NCBI RefSeq assembly: GCF_022605725.1
Contig: NC_065551.1
Coordinates: forward strand, 32,364,001-32,428,000
Origin: Anthonomus grandis grandis
Taxonomy: Eukaryota > Arthropoda > Insecta > Coleoptera > Curculionidae
DNA length: 64,000 nucleotides
Reading direction: 5' to 3'
The notes beneath the pieces are model-generated. The model saw only the letters and a list, made by a program, of their open reading frames with translations, had not been told where the DNA came from and made no database searches. Positions 58,601 to 64,000 of the stretch are shown piece by piece (within the stretch, counting starts at the first letter, position 1; each line of letters begins with the position of its first letter). The position numbers and the translations under genes were made by a program.

Positions 58601-58850
58601 TAATGCCTTTAACTGCTTTCAATTTATTTGAAATCATCTATTCAACTGCCTGGAAAAATTAAAAAAAAACAATAAACAATAAATAATAAACAATAAACAA
58701 TAATCACTCATTAGTTCCACTATGTTTTTTAATAAAAACACATTTGAATTACAACATGAAATAAATTTTCAATTCGAGTAAAAAATCCTTATTTTACATA
58801 TTTCAAGTAACTTTATCTATATTTCCAGGCAATTAAAATAAATTATATAT
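55675..58850. repeat. Large array of AACTGCCTGGAATAAATA motifs in both orientations
   Basis: Dozens of copies of AACTGCCTGGAA(T/G)AA and of its complement TTATTCCAGGCAGTT are spread through about 3.2 kb with irregular spacing (40-250 bp). Two larger pieces repeat: GTAGCTGCCTGGAATAAATA with ATAACAATA-TTGAAAT and GAAAATGTTGATGATGAAAC (55,676 and 56,996), and TTCAAATTATTTATTCAACT-type blocks. Facing copies make hairpins, for example 58,034-58,088 (TTCCAGGCAGTTGGATAAAT facing its near-complement). The frame at 56,852-57,037 is a by-product. Confidence 0.85.
58672..58708. repeat. AATAAAC microsatellite
   Basis: Short tandem run of ACAATAAACAATAAATAATA type within the TGCCTGGAA array. Confidence 0.75.
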
Positions 58851-59400
58851 TTTTTTTTAGTTGACATTTAAGTTGGATTTTTGAATTTGTATGTACTACA
58901 TTTAAAATAAATAGAATTGTAAAATAAAATAAATGGCAATATCGTTTGTAGGGAAAAATTAGGCCTTAATAATATTGATGAAGCTTGCACAGTGTTGCCA
59001 GGTTAAAAATTTTAAGCTTTTCTTCTGAAACTTCTGACATAAAAAAACATGGAAAATGTTAGCTAAAAATGAGTATCATATTTATGGGTTTATTTTAATT
59101 TTTGAAAATTCACTTTTTAATAAACCATATTATTATTTTACGGGTACAACCATACTGGTTATGTCCATATTATAAGGAAAAATAACTAAGGTCTTCTTTA
59201 TGTAAATAAAATTTTAAAACAAGACGTTTTATGGTAAATAATTGTATCGGTGTTTTAACTGACTCAACTGCCTGGAAAAAAATACAAATTTCATTAATTG
59301 CTTGGAAAAATAATAAAAAGCACTACTTGCTACCTGTGCCACATCGCACAATTTCCAGATGCTTGCCAGGAACAAGATTTTTTTTATTTTGTTAATACAG
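58850..59400. other. AT-rich DNA with scattered CTGCCTGGAA motifs
   Basis: AACTGCCTGGAAAAAAATAC (59,268) and TTGCTTGGAAAAATAATA (59,298) are single motif copies. No gene was seen. Confidence 0.4.
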
Positions 59401-59439
59401 ACTGAAATAGATACTTAAGTTGGTATTGGTTTGGCCAAT

Positions 59440-60240
59440 TAAGAACAATTATCAAATATATCTCTTTGATCAGAGGTATTTTAAGTGCCTTTCCAGAGAA
59501 CTTGGAAAACAGAATAGTCTGGAAAGTTGAATATGTATCAAATTTTAACGGTAGTCCGAATAGAAAGTCAAATACTGCTTATGACCAATTCGTCCAGGCT
59601 CATTAAGATTTTTCAAAATAGTTTTACTATTGAACTCATAGACATTGAAAACATATTTTGATGCAAGTAATGGAAGAGGTGTCAATTGGGTTGTATAAGA
59701 GATCTATTTATAAAGTTCTGATTTTTATGTCACAGTAATTTGACAATATGGTATTTAGGCAGAGTGGGGTAAATATCAAATGTCACTCGGATTTCAGACA
59801 GGTCACGTACTTTGGCATTTATATCCATTATAGAATTTAAGTAAGAAGGACAAAGCATAATCTTAAGGTCCTGGCCTAACTAGGATCTAACGAAAGCTAT
59901 TCATATTGCTTTTCCAGACAATTTGGAAAACAGAATAGTCTGGAAAGGTGAAAAGAACTAAAATTTCAAGGGTTCTCTCAGTGGAAAGTTCAATAGTGCT
60001 TAGGTCCAATGCTTCTTAGTTCATTAGTTCTATTTAAATATTTTTTATTACCTATTGCAATGGAAACAAAGTAGCTTTTACCAGCTTAAAAAGGGAACCC
60101 AACTGCCTGGAAAAAAGATTTTTTTTCACTTGTAGTAAAAACTAAAAAATAAAAACTTCAAAGATCAAAATAAAGAAGGATCAACGAATCTCAATTGCCT
60201 GGAATAAAATCAAAATTTCCTCAGTTACTTAGAGAAATAA
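59440..60240 (+). repeat. Two diverged copies of an approximately 420-bp repeat
   Basis: TTGGAAAACAGAATAGTCTG occurs at 59,502 and 59,922. Both are followed by GAAAG-TGAA, AAATTT-A-GG, GAAAGT-AAATA-TGCTTA and a TTCATTA-type block. The unit also contains CTGCCTGGAA motifs near its end (60,103; 60,195). Confidence 0.7.
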
Positions 60241-60259
60241 TAGCAGCAAAAGTGGAGTC

Positions 60260-62510
60260 ATGACTTAACTTACTTAAGACTGTTTTTTTTATATGATTTT
60301 TAAAATTTTAATAAAAAAATTATTAATTTTTTTAAATAATACCTAACAAACACTCTAAAGAAACGTTACGACTCAAACTCTCTTCCCTTGAACATGATAT
60401 ATACAAGCCTCGATAAAAAATATGCATATATACTTTAATATGCTATATATTATAATTTTTCAAATAGTTTATATCACAAAAAACACCCCCCTAGTCATAT
60501 TTTATATAAAAATATTCATGAATTTATTCTCCCTGCTATCCTATACATTTTTTCCAGGACATTAACATGACAGAAATACCAAAACCCGTTTTATACATTT
60601 TGCAATTGTATGTTTATTTTTCGTATAGTATATTTTATCACGGTTTATAAAACCGGGGGAAAAATTAACAGTCCCTATTATACGTACATTTATAATATAA
60701 GGTAGACCTGGGATAAATTTAAATTTACACGGACACTTTTACAAGACCGTTTTAATATTACTGAAAATTACTCCTGGTGAGGTCAGGAAGCAAGGAAAAT
60801 AAATCGCAGTAATTTCCTGGCCAGGGGTTTATTTTTAAACTGAACGCTTCTTATATGTGGTTTATCCCCCTTTACCTGATACTAGACCAACCTATACAAA
60901 AGGGTATTTATACGTAAAAGGCGTGGGAACTAGTTGAGAAGGTCTGCACCAGTTTCATATACAAACCTGTGTGTGAGAACATATTTTCAAAGCAAAAAGG
61001 GATCTTTGTGTATTTATTGAAACCAATATACACCTGATATTTGATGGGATTTATATTTTGTTCTGTAAAGGTGCATCACACCTACATGTATACTTAAGGT
61101 ATATCTTATCACTGTTTACCATTAGGTTCGTTACAAACATTAAGAAGTGCTTAGGGTGTCATTGAACTTTGTTCATAATTAATTGTTTTTCTAATTTTTT
61201 ACAAAAATTACAGACATTCTTACAAATGCAATAGAAATATATGAAAATACACGAGAAAAAAAGGTACATAGTGTATTAATTTTTTTACAGTAAAATTTTA
61301 CCAGTAAAAACCTGCTCGTAATTTAATAATAATTTATATTATTTGAATCATTTAAGGTCAGCAATGACGAATGAATTAATAATTCATCTATTTCAAATAC
61401 ATTTTAAAAGTAAGTTTTCCTGAACAAAAAGACATGAAAATGTAATTTCCCAAATGGGTTTTTAATGAAACCGTATAAACATACGAGCAATAACTAGATC
61501 AGTCCAATATATCAAGCCAGATGACAGGTTTTTAATTTCTTATAAACGCCGATACCATATAAAGTTTCCCAGGAAGGCCTAATTGAAATTTGATATCATA
61601 TTTTTTTTAAACGGTTTTTGTTTTCATCGTTTAGCACTTTTGATACTTCATTAGTTTCCTTTTAGGGCCATATGCCTCTGGTGAAATTAAACCGGTGGAT
61701 TTTTGACTTTATTAAGCTTGGCATCATTTAAATTTTATAGAAATATACTAGACGATGGTCTAGCTATAAAATTTCTTATAGTGCAAATATCCAATTTCCG
61801 CCCAAAAGCACTTCCTCGTTAATTTAAAATGCAAATAGCTCATTAAAATCCACAGTTATAGTATAACTCTTTAAGAAACTGATCTCGATTATTTAACAAG
61901 AATATTTCATAATTTCAGTGGTCTTCTCCCAACCTTAAATTTAAATTAAAAAAATACAATACTAAGGTGTGCTTAGTGAAGGTTAAACTAAAGGTCACAT
62001 TATGAGGATTTCTCTGATAATTCTATTAATGGATTGAATATGTTAAATTCTTTTAAGAACCGTGTGCTTTTATAACTTGATTCTCTGAATGTTTGATTTA
62101 AAATTCAATGGTTGCTTATCGCCAACCATATAACTATTATCGCTATAAATAAATTTTTTATGACTTCCAGTTAAATTACTCAATACACTTTCGCTAAAAA
62201 ATGTACTAACAAGAGAACGTCACCGGTTTTAATAACCGTGTAATTGCATTTGTTTTAGTCATTTACGAGAGTTTCTCTTTAAAATGTTCAAATTTACGAG
62301 ACCCACTTTAAAAAAGGAAATTGCTTCCTATGACTGTTAATTATCAATCGGACCCATTTACCATATTTTCTCACCTTAGAAGCAAAAATGTGTCTAATAA
62401 TCATAATAATGTTAATAAATATTGCAGGGCATTGAACAATACGAGCACTCCGAAGTGAAAGCCATTAATTATAATAATTATATTTTTTTTTTCGTTTCAA
62501 TTATTATCGG
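60260..62510. other. Mostly unique DNA, no gene seen
   Basis: 60,500-61,150 and 61,430-62,450 lack arrays and have moderate complexity. No exon was recognised on either strand, including any continuation of the CLCA-like gene. Candidate conserved intronic or intergenic DNA. Confidence 0.4.
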
Positions 62511-62514
62511 TAAT

Positions 62515-63675
62515 TTAATCGGAAGGTATTTATGGGAATGGGAATGGGAGTAAAAAAAGCTTCTTGAAGGAGGGATTTAAACAATAAATATTTAAAGGGA
62601 AAAGTTTGGGTTTACTTGGAAAAGTTCACTTCATAGTAAAATTAATCCCTCCTTGTTTAGTTCCAGCTAAAATAAAGGGGAGAGGAAGCAAGCAAGTCAG
62701 CAAGGAATTACGAATATTTTTGCATAACTTAATTGGATACGCTATACATTTTTTTAAATATTAAAAAAACAGTCAGATTTTTATGGACTTAATAAACATC
62801 AGATGGTAATATATACTTTTTTTGAATAAGCTCGAAAAGGCCTTTTATAAATAATTAAATATTCTCAAGAATTTTAAAAATTTGACTTTTTACGTTGTTT
62901 TTAATTTATTTATGTCAAAGCCATAAATTCTAATAATTCCATTTCTTTTGTTTGCTTAAAAATTTAATTCCAAGTTATTTAGGGGAATGGGAGTAAAAAG
63001 CTCCATGAAGGGGGAATTTAAACAATAAATATTTAAAGGAAAAAGTTTGGGTATACTTTGAAAAGTTCACTTCACCGAAAACTTAATCCCTTCTGGTTCA
63101 AATCCAGCTAAAACAAGAATAAAGACGAGGGAAAGCAAGGAATTAAGAATATTTTTGCATAACCTAATTGGATATGGTATCGTTTTCTTTAATAATAAAA
63201 TGACAGCATTTTCGTGGATTTCTATGGACTTAATAAACATCAGACGTTAAAATATACTTTTTTTAAATAAGCTTGAAAAGGCCTTTTATAAATAATTAAA
63301 TATTCTCAAGAATTTTAAAAATTCGACTTTTTACGTTGTTTTTAATTTATTTATGTCAAAGCCATACATTCCAATAATTATATTTCTTTTGTTTGCTTGA
63401 TAATTTCATTTCAAATTATTTAAGGGAATGGGAGTAAAAAGCTCCATGAAGGGGGAATTTAAACAATAAATATTTAAAGGAAAAAATTTGGTTATACTTT
63501 GAAAAGTTCACTTTACCGAAAACTTCTGGTTCCCTCCTGGTTCAAATCCAGCTAAAACAAGAATAAAGACGAGAGAAAGCAAGGAATTAGGAATATTTTT
63601 GCATAACCTAATTGGATATGGTATTGTTTTTTTTATATTAAAATGACAGCATTTTTTTTGATTTTTATGGACTTT
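62515..63675 (+). repeat. Three tandem copies of an approximately 442-bp unit
   Basis: GGAATGGGAGTAAAAA occurs at 62,541, 62,984 and 63,425. Each is followed by GGGGGAATTTAAACAATAAA, TATTTAAAGG-AAAAGTTTGG, TGAAAAGTTCACTTCA and then TTTTTGCATAACTTAATTGG or a variant. Copies 2 and 3 are closest. The GCATAACTTAATTGGATA part is again a version of the recurrent core. GGTTCAAATCC in copies 2 and 3 looks like a pol III B box but lacks a tRNA context. Confidence 0.9.
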
Positions 63676-64000
63676 TGAAGTCTTCAACTCTCAGATGTAC
63701 ACAATCCTTAGCATTTACAAAATAGTACTCTCTAAGTATGCACCAGTCATAATAAAATTCAAAGGAGAATGAGGTCTTGATAAGGAAATCAATATTTAGA
63801 ATTGTCTAGATAAGAAATTTATTAAAAAACTAAAATATTTTAACAATAAATTACAATTAAATGAAGAAGAGAATCCGAGGGACTACGTATCATTAGTTAA
63901 TAAAATACTCAACTGCCTGGAAAAAATCTTTATTTTATCACAGGCAGTTGGATATGCCTAAAAAAATTGAATTTATAAGCAGTTGAGTTGGAACCTGATG
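63676..64000. other. AT-rich end of the window with one CTGCCTGGAA hairpin
   Basis: CAACTGCCTGGAAAAAATC (63,910) faces ATCACAGGCAGTTGGATATG (63,938), another facing pair of the dispersed motif. No gene was seen. Confidence 0.5.

Noticed and set aside
63095..63110. GGTTCAAATCC, resembling a tRNA T-arm or pol III B box, in two of the 442-bp units
   Set aside because: No acceptor stem, D-arm or anticodon arm can be built around it and no A box lies at the right distance. It is part of the tandem unit.

Overview
The window is very AT-rich eukaryotic DNA, most likely from an insect and probably a beetle. The evidence is an Inr plus DPE core promoter, the first coding exon of an insect-type CLCA (calcium-activated chloride channel regulator) gene, a DIRS-type tyrosine-recombinase retrotransposon, fossils of non-LTR and IS630-Tc1-mariner elements, and many satellite-like arrays. 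No bacterial operons, CRISPR arrays, rRNA genes or complete tRNA genes were seen. Most of the short open frames are chance runs in AT-rich or repetitive DNA. Layout: 1-5.1 kb is nondescript AT-rich DNA with one mariner-like transposase fossil (about 1.6-1.8 kb). 5.1-7.5 kb is a roughly 168-bp satellite interrupted by a 5'-truncated LINE tail. 9.6-11.9 kb is a composite array of about 143-bp units, followed by a LINE reverse-transcriptase fossil at 12.05-12.37 kb. 12.4-32 kb alternates low-repeat islands with arrays at 14.5-15.7, 21.5-22.8, 23.7-24.2, 25.6-26.8 and 29.05-29.8 kb, plus a second transposase fossil at 28 kb. 32.3-40.4 kb is dominated by repeats carrying a TATGCATAATTTAAATGGAT-like core. 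The one convincing host gene starts at about 40.8 kb on the + strand. It has a core promoter, a roughly 290-nt 5' leader and a 53-codon first coding exon with a signal peptide, ending in a GT donor at 41,254. No second exon was found, so 41.3-64 kb is probably its first intron or beyond. This downstream part holds a 180-bp tandem array (42.35-43.45 kb), a G-quadruplex motif (45.6 kb), a hairpin with hammerhead-like core motifs (47 kb), and further arrays at 48, 55.7-58.9, 59.5-60.1 and 62.5-63.7 kb. The best feature is a complete DIRS-type element of about 4.92 kb on the - strand (49,342-54,262). It carries Gag, RT/RNase H with a downstream DIRS domain, and a tyrosine recombinase with R-H-R-Y residues. 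Its 133-bp inverted terminal repeats are identical by eye, and an internal complementary region matches both outer ends and so preserves the circle junction. RT, RNase H and recombinase are uninterrupted, so the copy looks young; the one possible defect is an in-frame TAA just upstream of the gag ATG. Two short motifs recur across repeat families that otherwise look unrelated: TGCCTGGAA/TTCCAGGCA, and a core close to GCATAACTTAAATGGATACG. These two motif networks are the least explained structure in the window. All comparisons were made by eye.
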